Source: Virgibacillus necropolis
GTDB lineage: Bacteria; Bacillota; Bacilli; Bacillales; Amphibacillaceae
Direction: 5' to 3'
DNA: 64,000 nt
Assembly: GCF_002224365.1 (NCBI RefSeq)
Contig: NZ_CP022437.1
Span: 2,914,001-2,978,000, forward strand
The position numbers and the translations under genes are program-made. Position 1 is the stretch's first letter. Every line of letters starts with the position of its first letter. Below, in pieces: positions 54,759 through 63,935 of the stretch. The notes beneath the pieces were generated by a model. The model was not told the origin of the DNA. It worked only from the letters and a program-made list of their open reading frames with translations, and ran no database searches.

Positions 54759-54769
54759 ACCTCTATTAG

Positions 54770-56014
54770 TTATTTTTCGGATTGCTTGTCCTTGGATTCA
54801 CTAGTACTTTTATTTGTTGGCTCTCCCTGGTTTTCTACTGTTTCTTCTTTTGCCTGTTCTTCCATCCCTTTTTTATAATCCGTAATTTCACGTTCAATTT
54901 CATTTAGTTTCTCTTCACGCTCTTTACCTGACAACTCTTCATTTGCTTTAATTGCCTCAGTAAGTTTTAAAAGTCCGTACACTATTAGATCACGATCTTC
55001 CAGGAGTCTTGCGGTATCAACTGCCTGTTGATAGTTTCCTCTACCAATATCAATCCAGTAAAGAAAGTATTTTTCATCTGATTGTAATGTAATGGTATTT
55101 TGAACATTTTCTTTTTGTTCTTTTGTCAATGATTCATTTACTACGTAAGAAGAAACCAATTGATATTGAACCACATAAGGCATATCGTCAACCTCATACC
55201 CCTCCAATGTGTTGATAACAGAACTATAATTATCTTGTAAAAAATACTTATTTGCCTCCACATATGCATTTGTTTCAGGAATTTTAAAAAAGGATGCAAA
55301 AGCCGTATATATAAGTGCGGGAATCAATAACAAGATAAGCCCCAAAATACTGAAGCGTTGTATTTTCCATTTCTTTTTTGGTATATGTATTACTGATGTT
55401 TCGTACTTTTCATCTTCCTTTAATTTCTTTTCAACTAGCTCAACTAACTGTTCATATGTTTTAGATTCCATAATTTCTTTCGCTAGCTTTGATAGATTAA
55501 TTGTTTCATGATGATCTAAGTAGGATGAAAATTCATATTTGTTATCTGTTATAGTTGCTACAAGCGCTTTTGTTTCATTCCATAAACGATTTTCTTCATC
55601 CTCGTAAGGAGGTATACTCTCTCTTACACCATAATGGAGAAGATAAGGCGCGAGCCCAGAATCAAACATAATGTTTTCAGGGGATATAATAAGCTTTAAT
55701 CTATGTATGTTATGTTGTTGCACTTTTTGAATCAAATTATATGCCAAACGCCATTTTGCCTGATTACTCTTTACGTTGATTTCATCGAAGTGCATGTAAG
55801 ACTCTGGAGGATCAATAGTGATCATAAGTAAATCATCAGTCATGGTAAATGTTTTGTTTAGTTCTGGATTAATAGATTTTAATAATTCAATTTCCATTTC
55901 GTCCCGCAACTTTAATTTCTGTCTATGAAAAGAAAATTCAATTTGCTTTTCATTATACTTAATTCGTCCTTCTGTTTGTTTTTCTAAATATGATTCAGGT
56001 TCCTTTTGTTCCAT
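54770..56014 (-). CDS. essB: T7SS membrane protein EssB (YukC-like)
   Basis: This 414-residue protein has an N-terminal pseudokinase-like cytoplasmic domain (about 1-220), a single membrane segment (FSILGLILLLIPALIYTAF, about 222-245) and a helical extracellular domain ending in a charged tail rich in Glu and Lys. The ATG at 56014 is eight bases after AGGGGG; the ATG at 56020 is too close. Its spacing to essC is stretched by the MITE. Confidence 0.9.
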   Translation of the reverse strand: MEQKEPESYLEKQTEGRIKYNEKQIEFSFHRQKLKLRDEMEIELLKSINPELNKTFTMTDDLLMITIDPPESYMHFDEINVKSNQAKWRLAYNLIQKVQQHNIHRLKLIISPENIMFDSGLAPYLLHYGVRESIPPYEDEENRLWNETKALVATITDNKYEFSSYLDHHETINLSKLAKEIMESKTYEQLVELVEKKLKEDEKYETSVIHIPKKKWKIQRFSILGLILLLIPALIYTAFASFFKIPETNAYVEANKYFLQDNYSSVINTLEGYEVDDMPYVVQYQLVSSYVVNESLTKEQKENVQNTITLQSDEKYFLYWIDIGRGNYQQAVDTARLLEDRDLIVYGLLKLTEAIKANEELSGKEREEKLNEIEREITDYKKGMEEQAKEETVENQGEPTNKSTSESKDKQSEK

Positions 56015-56068
56015 CCACATTACCCCCTATCTCTCTGTTTATACATGTCAAAAATCAAATTACTACCA

Positions 56069-56308
56069 TTATAATATTTCTACTCGGTCGCCAGTTATAA
56101 TTCCACATTCAGCTAAAGTTTTGGGACCATTATATACCTTGTCTTTATTTTTAATACGAATCCAATTTCCTTCACGTGGATTCCTAGTAAGTCCGACAGT
56201 TTGCCACGTTATATCAATTAAGTTTTTTATTTTGTGCTGATCTGAGAGCCTTAATTCGATTGACTTTTGATCATAATGCTCTAAATCTACTGTAACTTGT
56301 ATGTACAT
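56069..56308 (-). CDS. esaB: T7SS ubiquitin-like protein EsaB (YukD)
   Basis: This 79-residue small protein starts MYIQVTVDLEHYDQKSIELRL and has the beta-grasp pattern ending GPKTLAECGIITGDRVEIL, as in YukD/EsaB. It is a cytoplasmic component or regulator of the T7SS. A hairpin between esxA and this gene may reduce transcription from here onward. Confidence 0.9.
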   Translation of the reverse strand: MYIQVTVDLEHYDQKSIELRLSDQHKIKNLIDITWQTVGLTRNPREGNWIRIKNKDKVYNGPKTLAECGIITGDRVEIL

Positions 56309-56328
56309 TATTCATCTCTCCACAGTAT

Positions 56329-56373
56329 AAAAAAATAGCGCCAGCAAGTTGTGATAATTGCGGCACTATTTCT
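56329..56373 (-). terminator. Partial terminator between esxA and esaB
   Basis: On the minus strand AAATAGTGCC pairs with GGCGCTATTT (one G-U pair), with a T run after it. As esxA products are usually made in great excess over the machine, this is likely an attenuator. Confidence 0.65.
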
Positions 56374-56391
56374 ATCACTTTATTTTATCGC

Positions 56392-56685
56392 TTACGAACG
56401 AATTTGACCTGCAATTTGTGTATCAGTATCTTCAAGCGTTTGTGCAGTTGAAGCTAATTGATGGTTAACTCCCTCGAGTAATTCAACCATTTGGACAAAG
56501 GATACACGTAACTCCTCGTATTGTGCAATAAATGCTTCTTTTGCATTACCTTCCCAAACCTGGTTCAAGTGATCACGCATACCATCTAAAGTTCCAACAA
56601 CTTGTTGAACATTTCCACTTTCTATCCCATATCTTCTTGCAACATCTCTTAGTTCTTCTGGGCTTAACCGAATGTTTCCTGCCAT
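56392..56685 (-). CDS. esxA: WXG100 secreted protein EsxA (YukE)
   Basis: This 97-residue helical hairpin protein has the W-x-G turn in LNQVWEGNAKEAF near the middle and lacks a signal peptide. The start MAGNIRLSPEELRDVARRYG is typical of YukE/EsxA. It is exported as a dimer by the T7SS and serves as core substrate. GGAGG precedes the ATG. Confidence 0.95.
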   Translation of the reverse strand: MAGNIRLSPEELRDVARRYGIESGNVQQVVGTLDGMRDHLNQVWEGNAKEAFIAQYEELRVSFVQMVELLEGVNHQLASTAQTLEDTDTQIAGQIRS

Positions 56686-56774
56686 TTAATCGCCTCCATT
56701 ATCAATAGTTAATTTAATTATATACGAAATTAATGCTAAGTTCATGTTTATTTTGACTTTTTAGTAAAACGCAA

Positions 56775-56811
56775 CTATATACCTATATTTTCGGCGTTTA
56801 TAGGTATATAG
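56775..56811. promoter_or_regulatory. 13-bp perfect inverted repeat upstream of esxA
   Basis: CTATATACCTATA (56775-56787) and TATAGGTATATAG (56799-56811) flank an 11-base centre. It lies about 90 bases upstream of the esxA start, with a TATAAT-like box between. There is no T run on the minus strand, so an operator or a processing site is as likely as a terminator. Confidence 0.6.
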
Positions 56812-56890
56812 AACCATTACTTGGAGAAGTTGGTAAAATCCTCTAAATGTTACTTTATTTAATGTTGCTTTTTATAAGCATAAAGTGAAC

Positions 56891-57229
56891 TTAAGGTGAA
56901 AGCGTATCCTTATATGTTATGGTTAAAGATTGTTCCTTTATATCTTCAACTTGCTGTTCAAACGCTTTCACTGACATATTGATTTGTTGTTCCAGTTGCT
57001 CTATTAGATTTTTATTTTTAATGGTAAGTAAGTGCGTTTTTTGTAGCATTGCATCTACAATTTCACCCGATTCTCCTTTATCAACTATTACGGTATTTAT
57101 GAGATTAAAAAAATCCTTATCTAAATCGGCCAGCTTTTCCTGATATACCTGTAGCGTATCTTTTTTGTCAGAAAATGATTCACTAGACAATAATCTTTCA
57201 GTAACCGTAATAGAATGATATTCTCCCAT
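56891..57229 (-). CDS. Small helical partner of the TslA-like toxin
   Basis: This 112-residue, all-helical, soluble protein (KKDTLQVYQEKLADLDKDFF, LLTIKNKNLIEQLEQQ) lies four bases downstream of the lipase-like protein. In S. aureus TslA needs two small helical partners (TlaA1, TlaA2) that stack with its C-terminal domain. This protein fits such a role; a second partner is not visible here unless EsxA substitutes. Family not recognised from sequence alone. Confidence 0.6.
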   Translation of the reverse strand: MGEYHSITVTERLLSSESFSDKKDTLQVYQEKLADLDKDFFNLINTVIVDKGESGEIVDAMLQKTHLLTIKNKNLIEQLEQQINMSVKAFEQQVEDIKEQSLTITYKDTLSP

Positions 57230-57232
57230 TTT

Positions 57233-59110
57233 TTAACCTCCCATTAAATCAAATAATAACGCAACACGTTTTTCCTCATCAAATAATTCCTCTATGCTTT
57301 TTCGATATATTTCCAAATGTTCATGACCAGCAACAATACTCATATGTAAACTTTTAACCTCTGTATCTAACTTTGCACGTTCATGTAGTGGATGAAGCGT
57401 CTCATGAACATTAATACCGCGAACGGTCTTACTATTCCTTGAATAATAGACATGTTTCCGTAATAAATTCGTGTAGGCAATGGGGTTACTTTCCATATCG
57501 TTGATTTTATTTATTACTTGCCTCTTTTCCTCTTCATAAGCATGGTAGATGATTCCCTCAATCGTTGATTCCAATTTTGTTATTACATCTTCTTTTTCTG
57601 ATAAAATCACCTTACCCATTGTATACATCCGAAGCGTAGCAGAAATATTGACCTGGATCATTTTATCACCACTACCAGTAGATAAAACCATATCATTACC
57701 AATGTATGATTTCCCGTCTCCAGAAAGTTCTGCCAGCACCTCTGCAATACCATGGTTAGAAATAATTCCATGTAAAATATTTTGGTATTCCTTCTTTTGT
57801 AACGTTTCAAAACTTGCCATTAACGACTCAATATTGTCCTTCACTCTTAAATACGCACCAAAGTCTGCTCCTATTTGTGCTGACAAATAGGAATTACTAT
57901 TTCTCCATATTAGAAGCGTTTCAATCGATTTTTCCGTATCTACTAATTCTTTTTCAATGTTTTGGAACGTCGACACAAGCTCATCTTTTTGCTCAGATGT
58001 AACATAGCCAGCTTTTAGCAGCTCCCCAAATAACACATCTGAATTACCCGTTATTGTTTTAATTTTTTCCATAAGTCCTGGTAATTTTTTATTTACCTCT
58101 ACTAACATAGCATTAATTTTTTCCTGTTCCGTAAAATATAAATCTAAGAAACTACCAATACCATCTATTTCTCTTATGACCGACATGTTTATCCCCAGTA
58201 TATCCTTTAATACAGCATCTATTCCACCTTTCCTTGAAGAAACGGTGTATTGTATAGCTATTTCTTGAAAGTCTTTTATCACGTGATCTGGTACTTTATC
58301 GATCAACGGACGAAGCCCCTCATGATTGGGATCCGTATCGACAAACTTAGTGTCTCCAAGTGTGAAGAAGCCCCGTGTACCACTTACCGCATATAATGGA
58401 TCATCTTTTGAGATTAATTGATGAATATTTTTTGCTTCGTCTTTATAATAATTCTCAGCGAATTCCCTTAGTTTGTTGGGGTCTAGGTCGTAAATGGCAT
58501 CCTCATCAAGTCTAGAAATTGAAAATTGTTTTCTTACAGATTGAGCAAAAACATCATCCGCCAAATAAAGTTGATAGTAATTTGTTTGCGCTCCGTTTAC
58601 GCTATATATTTTATCAAATGTCCCATAAGCTAAATGTGCTGTAGTATTATTATTATGAGCTAACGAATGAGATAGTCCAATAACAGGTATCTTACTGAAG
58701 TCCAATGTTTTATTAGAGTTACTTTGAAATTGATCAATCGAATTAGAAACAAACTTATCTACAGCACTAGCCTGTCTATATTCTTTTCCCGCAAACATAG
58801 CTTTCACATTATAAACCCAATCCTCTTTGCCTTGAGAACCTTGTGAAATCACATATACTTCATTAATATTATTTTTCTTGGAACTAAAATGAATTGCCGT
58901 ACCATCATAACCAGATTCATCATTTTTTAGTTCACTAGATTCGGACGATTGAAAAATATCTATATTTGCAGGTATCTTCTCACCATATTCTTCTGTATAA
59001 ATTCTTTTAATTTGTTTAATCATTTCACTTTCTTCTAAATTGTTATATTCAATATCAATGAGCCTTAACCGCATTTCGATGGAAGTTATTATTTTCTCAT
59101 TCTCATTCAT
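57233..59110 (-). CDS. TslA-like reverse-order T7SS toxin (DUF6792 lipase-like N terminus)
   Basis: The protein has about 625 residues. The first ~75 (IITSIEMRLRLIDIEYNNLEE) are conserved and copied in the orphan heads nearby. An alpha/beta-hydrolase-like domain follows: YVISQGSQGKEDW, then the nucleophile elbow VIGLSHSLAHNN near residue 145, G-x-S-x-S rather than G-x-S-x-G. From about 280 to the end it is helical and coiled, as expected of an LXG-like secretion domain. This order matches TslA, a T7-secreted phospholipase A. The ATG at 59110 is the homologous start in the heads; a GTG at 59122 overlaps the lipoprotein stop. Confidence 0.75.
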   Translation of the reverse strand: MNENEKIITSIEMRLRLIDIEYNNLEESEMIKQIKRIYTEEYGEKIPANIDIFQSSESSELKNDESGYDGTAIHFSSKKNNINEVYVISQGSQGKEDWVYNVKAMFAGKEYRQASAVDKFVSNSIDQFQSNSNKTLDFSKIPVIGLSHSLAHNNNTTAHLAYGTFDKIYSVNGAQTNYYQLYLADDVFAQSVRKQFSISRLDEDAIYDLDPNKLREFAENYYKDEAKNIHQLISKDDPLYAVSGTRGFFTLGDTKFVDTDPNHEGLRPLIDKVPDHVIKDFQEIAIQYTVSSRKGGIDAVLKDILGINMSVIREIDGIGSFLDLYFTEQEKINAMLVEVNKKLPGLMEKIKTITGNSDVLFGELLKAGYVTSEQKDELVSTFQNIEKELVDTEKSIETLLIWRNSNSYLSAQIGADFGAYLRVKDNIESLMASFETLQKKEYQNILHGIISNHGIAEVLAELSGDGKSYIGNDMVLSTGSGDKMIQVNISATLRMYTMGKVILSEKEDVITKLESTIEGIIYHAYEEEKRQVINKINDMESNPIAYTNLLRKHVYYSRNSKTVRGINVHETLHPLHERAKLDTEVKSLHMSIVAGHEHLEIYRKSIEELFDEEKRVALLFDLMGG

Positions 59111-59117
59111 TGGTATA

Positions 59118-59822
59118 TCATTCACTTTCAACCTCTTTTTGGATAAATTCAATAGATTTTATCCAACTTCGTATTTTTTTCATTTGATTATCTTTTAAAC
59201 TAACACACATCTCGCTGGTGCATTCAGAAGTATATACTATTTGTATACCCCCATTTTTTCTTTCATTTTGAATAAAAGCTGCAAAACCGTATGTTGAGTC
59301 TTCATAACTAAATGGAGCCAAGTATATGCTACGGTTTTCAAATTTAGTCTTTTTAAACTTTAAATTAGTTTCCAATCTTCCTCTTAATTGGTTTAGACTT
59401 ACAACTTCTTCTCCGCTTTTATCATTGGAATAGTAATTAACTTTAATGGATGACTCAATACCTTTATCATCATCAACGCCTACCAAAAAGCTCTCATAGT
59501 CTTCCTCTTTTTTTAAATATCCTTTCTCACCAATCACCCCACCCTGTGGAAAGTCCATCTTATAAGTAGCTGTTCCCGAAACAAAAGGATAATACCCGGA
59601 TCGAGTCTCTTCTGTCGTTTGCAAAAATGACCGTGTAAACTCATCATTAAATGCCCGAACATCAGGTAATTCTTCACTGTCCTCAACGCTAGGTTCTAAA
59701 TTATTGTCGTCCTCTTCCATGTGCTTATCATTAGGTTCTGAATTATTTCCATTATCTTTCATTTGACATCCTCCTATTACAATAATCGATAGGATAAGGA
59801 GAACACTCATCATATACTTCAC
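59118..59822 (-). CDS. Lipoprotein 1, probable TilA-like immunity, next to the toxin
   Basis: The GTG start at 59822 lies eight bases after GGGAGG and yields MKYMMSVLLILSIIVIGGCQ, a clean lipoprotein signal with lipobox IGGC (Cys19). The body has VRAFNDEFTRSFLQTTEETR, YKMDFPQGGVIGEKGY and YTSECTSEMC, the last a conserved cysteine pair. Known TslA systems are protected by the lipoprotein TilA in the same place. Its stop overlaps the region of the toxin start. It is more acidic and longer in the linker than the other copies. Confidence 0.72.
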   Translation of the reverse strand: MKYMMSVLLILSIIVIGGCQMKDNGNNSEPNDKHMEEDDNNLEPSVEDSEELPDVRAFNDEFTRSFLQTTEETRSGYYPFVSGTATYKMDFPQGGVIGEKGYLKKEEDYESFLVGVDDDKGIESSIKVNYYSNDKSGEEVVSLNQLRGRLETNLKFKKTKFENRSIYLAPFSYEDSTYGFAAFIQNERKNGGIQIVYTSECTSEMCVSLKDNQMKKIRSWIKSIEFIQKEVESE

Positions 59823-60033
59823 TATTTCAGCCTCCCATTGAGTATTCTTACTTAACTTTCGTTTCAATTTTGTAGATCTTACTAGTTAGTATACAATAAT
59901 TTTCCAACACGTAGCATAATAATTCCAATTATGTAATAAATTCTTTGTTTTTAAGGTAAGGATGCTTTTGGCTTAATTAACTCAAATTGCACCTGCACTT
60001 CCATTGACCCTTTAATTCTAATTTAATACAGCT

Positions 60034-60261
60034 CTAGGTATAAAAATGAATTGAAGTGCCATCATAACTAGATTCATCATATTTAAAGACACTAGATCCA
60101 AATGAATTAAAAACATCAACATTTACGGATAATTCTTTTCCATACTCTTCTATATAAATCCTTCTAATTCGTTCAATCATTTCATCTTCTTCCAAGTCCT
60201 TATATTCAATATCAATAAGTCTTAATCTCATTTCCCATGAAGTTATTATTTGTTCTTCCAT
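60034..60261 (-). pseudogene. Orphan toxin head 1
   Basis: The 75-codon frame reads MEEQIITSWEMRLRLIDIEY and later SSYDGTSIHFYT, parallel to the first ~76 residues of the TslA-like toxin, then stops just before the lipase-domain strands. No frameshift inside. It follows a lipoprotein gene by four bases. Confidence 0.75.
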
Positions 60262-60265
60262 AAAA

Positions 60266-60919
60266 TCAATTACTTTCTTTTTGTATAAATTTTATTGATT
60301 TAAACCACTTAATAATCTTTTCTCTTTGTTCATTTTTTGTTTCCGTACATTTGTTAGGAATCATACACTCTGTTTCATAAATTATTTGAATTCCTCCATT
60401 TTTAATTTCGTTTTGTATATATCCAACATAACCATAGATTCCATCCGATTCCTCAAATGAAGCTAAAAATAGATTTCTGTCTTGCAATGAAATCTTCTCA
60501 AAAGTAAGATTATTAAATTGACTATTTAACATTTCTAAATCAATATTCTCATTTCCTTCTTTATTTGAGGAATAATAATTAATTTTAATAGATGATTCAA
60601 AACCTTTTTCAGCTACTCCAATTAAATAACCTTCATAGCTATCATCCTTTTTAGCATAACCCCTTTCACCAATCACCCCACATCGAGGAAAGTCCATCTT
60701 ATAAGCATCTGTGCCCGAAACAAAAAGATAATAACCAGGTCGAGTCTCTTCTTTCGTTTTCAAAAATGACCGTGTAAACTCATCATTAAATGCCCTCACA
60801 TCAGGTATTTCCTCGCTGTTCTTAGCTCCAGATTCTGAGGTTTTTCCTTCCTCTTCCATTTGACACCCTCCTAATGAAATAATCGATAGGATAAGGAGAA
60901 CACTCATCACATACTTCAC
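60266..60919 (-). CDS. Lipoprotein 2, immunity paralogue
   Basis: A GTG start at 60919 after a GGGAGG site gives MKYVMSVLLILSIISLGGCQ (lipobox LGGC). The mature part shares VRAFNDEFTRSFL, MDFPRCGVIGERGY and YETECMIPNKC with the others; its middle is diverged, and it has an extra Cys in FPRCG. 217 residues. It is followed by toxin head 1. Confidence 0.72.
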   Translation of the reverse strand: MKYVMSVLLILSIISLGGCQMEEEGKTSESGAKNSEEIPDVRAFNDEFTRSFLKTKEETRPGYYLFVSGTDAYKMDFPRCGVIGERGYAKKDDSYEGYLIGVAEKGFESSIKINYYSSNKEGNENIDLEMLNSQFNNLTFEKISLQDRNLFLASFEESDGIYGYVGYIQNEIKNGGIQIIYETECMIPNKCTETKNEQREKIIKWFKSIKFIQKESN

Positions 60920-61131
60920 AATTCCAGCCTCCCATTGAGTATTCATTCTTAACTTTTGTTTCAATAGATCTTAATAGTTAGTATAAATTACTTTTCCATC
61001 ACGTTGCATAATAATTCTAATTATGTAATATATTCTTTAAAATGTATTCCTTGAACACGGTTTTTTAGGGTAGGGATACTTTTGACTTAATTAACACAAA
61101 TTACACATGCACTTCCATTGACCTTTTAATT

Positions 61132-61365
61132 CTAATTTAATGCAGCTCTAGTGAAAATACCTAACCTGCTTTTAAAGATTCGATAACATTTTTTCAGATT
61201 AATAGATTCATGTGAATGAAAAATATTTGCGGATAACTCTTTTCCATACTCCTCCATATAAATCCTTTTAATTTGTTCAATCATTTCATCTTCATCTAAG
61301 TCCTTATATTCAATATCAATAAGTCTTAGCCTCATTGGCCATGAAGTTATTACTTTTTCTTCCAT
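61132..61365 (-). pseudogene. Orphan toxin head 2
   Basis: The frame reads MEEKVITSWPMRLRLIDIEY, then EEYGKELSANIF, after which it departs from the toxin (HSHESINLKKCYRIF). The DNA after the break is shared with head 4 (61137-61225 against 63032-63115), so both derive from one earlier truncated head. Confidence 0.72.
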
Positions 61366-61372
61366 AGAAACA

Positions 61373-62033
61373 TCATTCACTTTCGAGTGATTTTTGAGTA
61401 AACGTGATTGATTTGATCATCTTACGTATTTTTTCTCTTTGCTCATCTTCTAAATCGGAACAATTTGGTTTCGTACATTCCGATGTATATATAATTTCTA
61501 TTCCGCCGGGTGCAACTTCATTTTGAACTAATGCCGCATAACCATAAATATTATCCTCACGCGTAAAAGGGGCAATATATATCGTTTTATTATCTGATGA
61601 AATTTCTTTATAGTTAAGGTTAATTCCCACTCTATGGCTTAGGCCGTCTAAATTTGATTTTGCCGACTTACTGATACGGGATGCGATATAGGTAATATTA
61701 ATAGAGGACTCAATGTTACGTTTATCATCCACACCCACTAAATATCTCTCGATAACATTCTCTCTTTTTGAATATCCTTTATCCCCAATAACCCCACCTT
61801 CTGGAAAGTCCATTTTATAAGTTTCCATTCCTGACAAAAAAGGATAATAGCCAGGTCTGGTTTCCTTTGTGGACTGTAAAAATGACCGGGTAAACTCATC
61901 ATTAAATGCTCTTACATCAGGTGTTTTTTTCGCTGTTCTTAGCTCCTGACTCTGAGCTCTTTTCTTCTTCCATTTGACACCCTCCTAATGAAATAATCGA
62001 TAGGATAAGGAGAACACTCATCATATACTTCAC
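61373..62033 (-). pseudogene. Lipoprotein 3, frameshifted
   Basis: The N-terminal part reads MKYMMSVLLILSIISLGGCQ from GTG 62033 but breaks after the linker at an A7 tract (T7 at 61924-61930), where one base too many leads to an early TGA. The rest continues intact from VRAFNDEF to FTQKSLESE. Without the extra base it would match lipoprotein 4 along most of its length. Confidence 0.8.
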
Positions 62034-62078
62034 AATTCCAGCCTCCCATTGAGTATTCATTCTTACTTTTGTTTAATT

Positions 62079-62147
62079 TTATTGGTGCTGTTTCTTGCTC
62101 ATTTGCCGTGGATTTATTACTTTTTCTTTCATAGAAACATCATTCAC
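62079..62147 (-). pseudogene. Orphan toxin head 3, extremely short
   Basis: From GTG 62147 the frame reads VNDVSMKEKVINPRQMSKKQHQ and stops at 62079. Only the first ~11 residues match the heads (VSM-x-EKVI). The remainder has been deleted, which shortens this unit to 766 bases. Confidence 0.6.
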
Positions 62148-62799
62148 TTTCATGCGATTTTTGAATAAACGTAATTGATTTGATCATCTTACGTATTTTT
62201 TCTTTCTGTTCATCTTCTAAATCGGCACAGTTTGGTTGCGTGCACTCCGATGTATATATTACTTCAATTCCACCAGGTTCGACCTCATTTTGAATATAGG
62301 CTGCATATCCATAAATATTGTCCTCGGCAGTAAAAGGAGCGATATATAACGATTGGTTATCTGATGATAGTTTTTTATAACTAAGGTCTATCCCCACATT
62401 ATAGCTTAGGTCATCTAGAACTACTTTTGCACTTTTACTAATATGCGATGCATAATAAGTAATATTAATTGAGGATTCAATATTATGCTTGTCGTCTACA
62501 CCTACTAAATATCTCTCGATAACATTCTCTTTTTTTGTATACCCTTTATCTCCAATAACTCCACCTTCTGGAAAGTCCATTTTATACGCATCTAATCCAG
62601 ACAAAAACGGATAATAGCCAGGTCTTGTTTCGTTTGCAGACTGCAAAAAAGACCGGGTAAACTCATCATTAAATGCCCTAACATCAGGTGTTTTTTTGTT
62701 ATTCTTAGCTCCTGACTCTGAGTTCTTTTCTTTTTCCATTTGACACCCTCCTATTACAATAATCGATAGGATAAGGAGAACACTCATCACATACTTCAC
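62140..62799 (-). CDS. Lipoprotein 4, immunity paralogue
   Basis: A GTG start gives MKYVMSVLLILSIIVIGGCQMEKE. 219 residues with conserved VRAFNDEFTRSFLQSANETR, YKMDFPEGGVIGDKGY, YLVGVDDKHNIESSINITYY and YTSECTQPNC. An intact copy. The A7 tract near codon 32 is in frame here. Confidence 0.72.
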   Translation of the reverse strand: MKYVMSVLLILSIIVIGGCQMEKEKNSESGAKNNKKTPDVRAFNDEFTRSFLQSANETRPGYYPFLSGLDAYKMDFPEGGVIGDKGYTKKENVIERYLVGVDDKHNIESSINITYYASHISKSAKVVLDDLSYNVGIDLSYKKLSSDNQSLYIAPFTAEDNIYGYAAYIQNEVEPGGIEVIYTSECTQPNCADLEDEQKEKIRKMIKSITFIQKSHESE

Positions 62800-63097
62800 A
62801 ATTCCAGCCTCCTATTGAGTATTCATTCTTAGCTTTTGTTTAATTTTGTAGATCTTAATAGTACACAATACTTTTCCAGCACGTTGCATAATAATTCCAA
62901 TTATGTAATATATACTTTAAGATGTATTACTTGTATATGTTTTTTTAAGTATTTGTTGTCATAGAAGGCTTTTGGACTATATTAACCAAATTGCACCTGC
63001 ACTTCTATTGAGCTTTTAATTCTAATTTAATGCAGCTCTAGTGAAAATACCTAACCTGCTTTTAAAGATTCCATAACATTTTTTCAGATTAATAGAT

Positions 63098-63274
63098 TCA
63101 TGTGAATGAAAACATCAATATTTGCGGATAACTTTTTTCCGTACTCCTCCACATATATCCTTTTAATTGTTCAATCATTTCAGCTTCTTCTAAGTCTTTA
63201 TATTCAATATCAATAAGTCTTAGCCTCATTTGCCATGAAGTTATTACTTTTTCTTCTAGAAAGTCATCATTCAC
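63098..63274 (-). pseudogene. Orphan toxin head 4, frameshifted
   Basis: From GTG 63274 it reads VNDDFLEEKVITSWQMRLRL and so on to AEMIEQ, then a lost A shifts frame (the correct frame would give IKRIYVEEYGKKLSANIDVF). It ends with the same downstream DNA as head 2. Confidence 0.75.
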
Positions 63275-63935
63275 TTTCAGATGATTTTTGAATAAATGTA
63301 ATTGATTTGATCCACTTACGTATTTTTTCTCTTTGATCACTCTCTAAATCGGAACAGTTTGGACTCATGCATTCTGATGTATACATTATTTCAATTGCAC
63401 CGCTTTCAACTTCATTTTGGACAAACGCTGCATAACCATAAATATTATCTTCAAGTGTATAAGGGGCAATATATATCGTCTTATTATCTGAAGATATTTT
63501 GTTGAATTTGAGGTCCATTCCCCTTCTAGAACTCAGGCGTTCTTTGTGTAATTCTATTTCTAAGGATCTACTGTCACCGGCTGCAAGATAAGTAATATTA
63601 ATAGAAGACTCAATATTATGCTTATCATCTACACCCACTAAAAATTTCTCGGAACCATTCTCTTCTTTTGAATATAATTTATCCCCAATAACCCCACCTT
63701 CTGGAAAGTTCATTTTGTACGCTTCCAATCCTGACAAAAAAGGATAATAGCCAGGTCTTGTTTCATTTGCTGACTGCAAAAATGACCTTGTAAACTCATC
63801 ATTAAATGCCCTCACATCAGGTATTTTTTCGCTTTCCTTAGCTCCAGATTCTGAGTTCTTTCCTTCCTCTTCCATTTGACACCCTCCTAATGAAATAATC
63901 GATAGGATAAGGAGAACACTCATCACACACTTCAC
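63267..63935 (-). CDS. Lipoprotein 5, immunity paralogue
   Basis: A GTG start at 63935 gives MKCVMSVLLILSIISLGGCQMEEEG. 222 residues, with the same body as lipoprotein 4 but a longer central segment (LAAGDSRSLEIELHKERLSSRRG). It ends ITFIQKSSESE and its stop overlaps the start of head 4. First complete unit of the array seen here; the array may continue beyond the window. Confidence 0.72.
   Translation of the reverse strand: MKCVMSVLLILSIISLGGCQMEEEGKNSESGAKESEKIPDVRAFNDEFTRSFLQSANETRPGYYPFLSGLEAYKMNFPEGGVIGDKLYSKEENGSEKFLVGVDDKHNIESSINITYLAAGDSRSLEIELHKERLSSRRGMDLKFNKISSDNKTIYIAPYTLEDNIYGYAAFVQNEVESGAIEIMYTSECMSPNCSDLESDQREKIRKWIKSITFIQKSSESE

Noticed and set aside
60034-61365. Toxin heads as functional small proteins
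   Set aside because: Their varied lengths, one frameshift and one near-complete deletion indicate decay; a conserved role for the peptides themselves is not supported.
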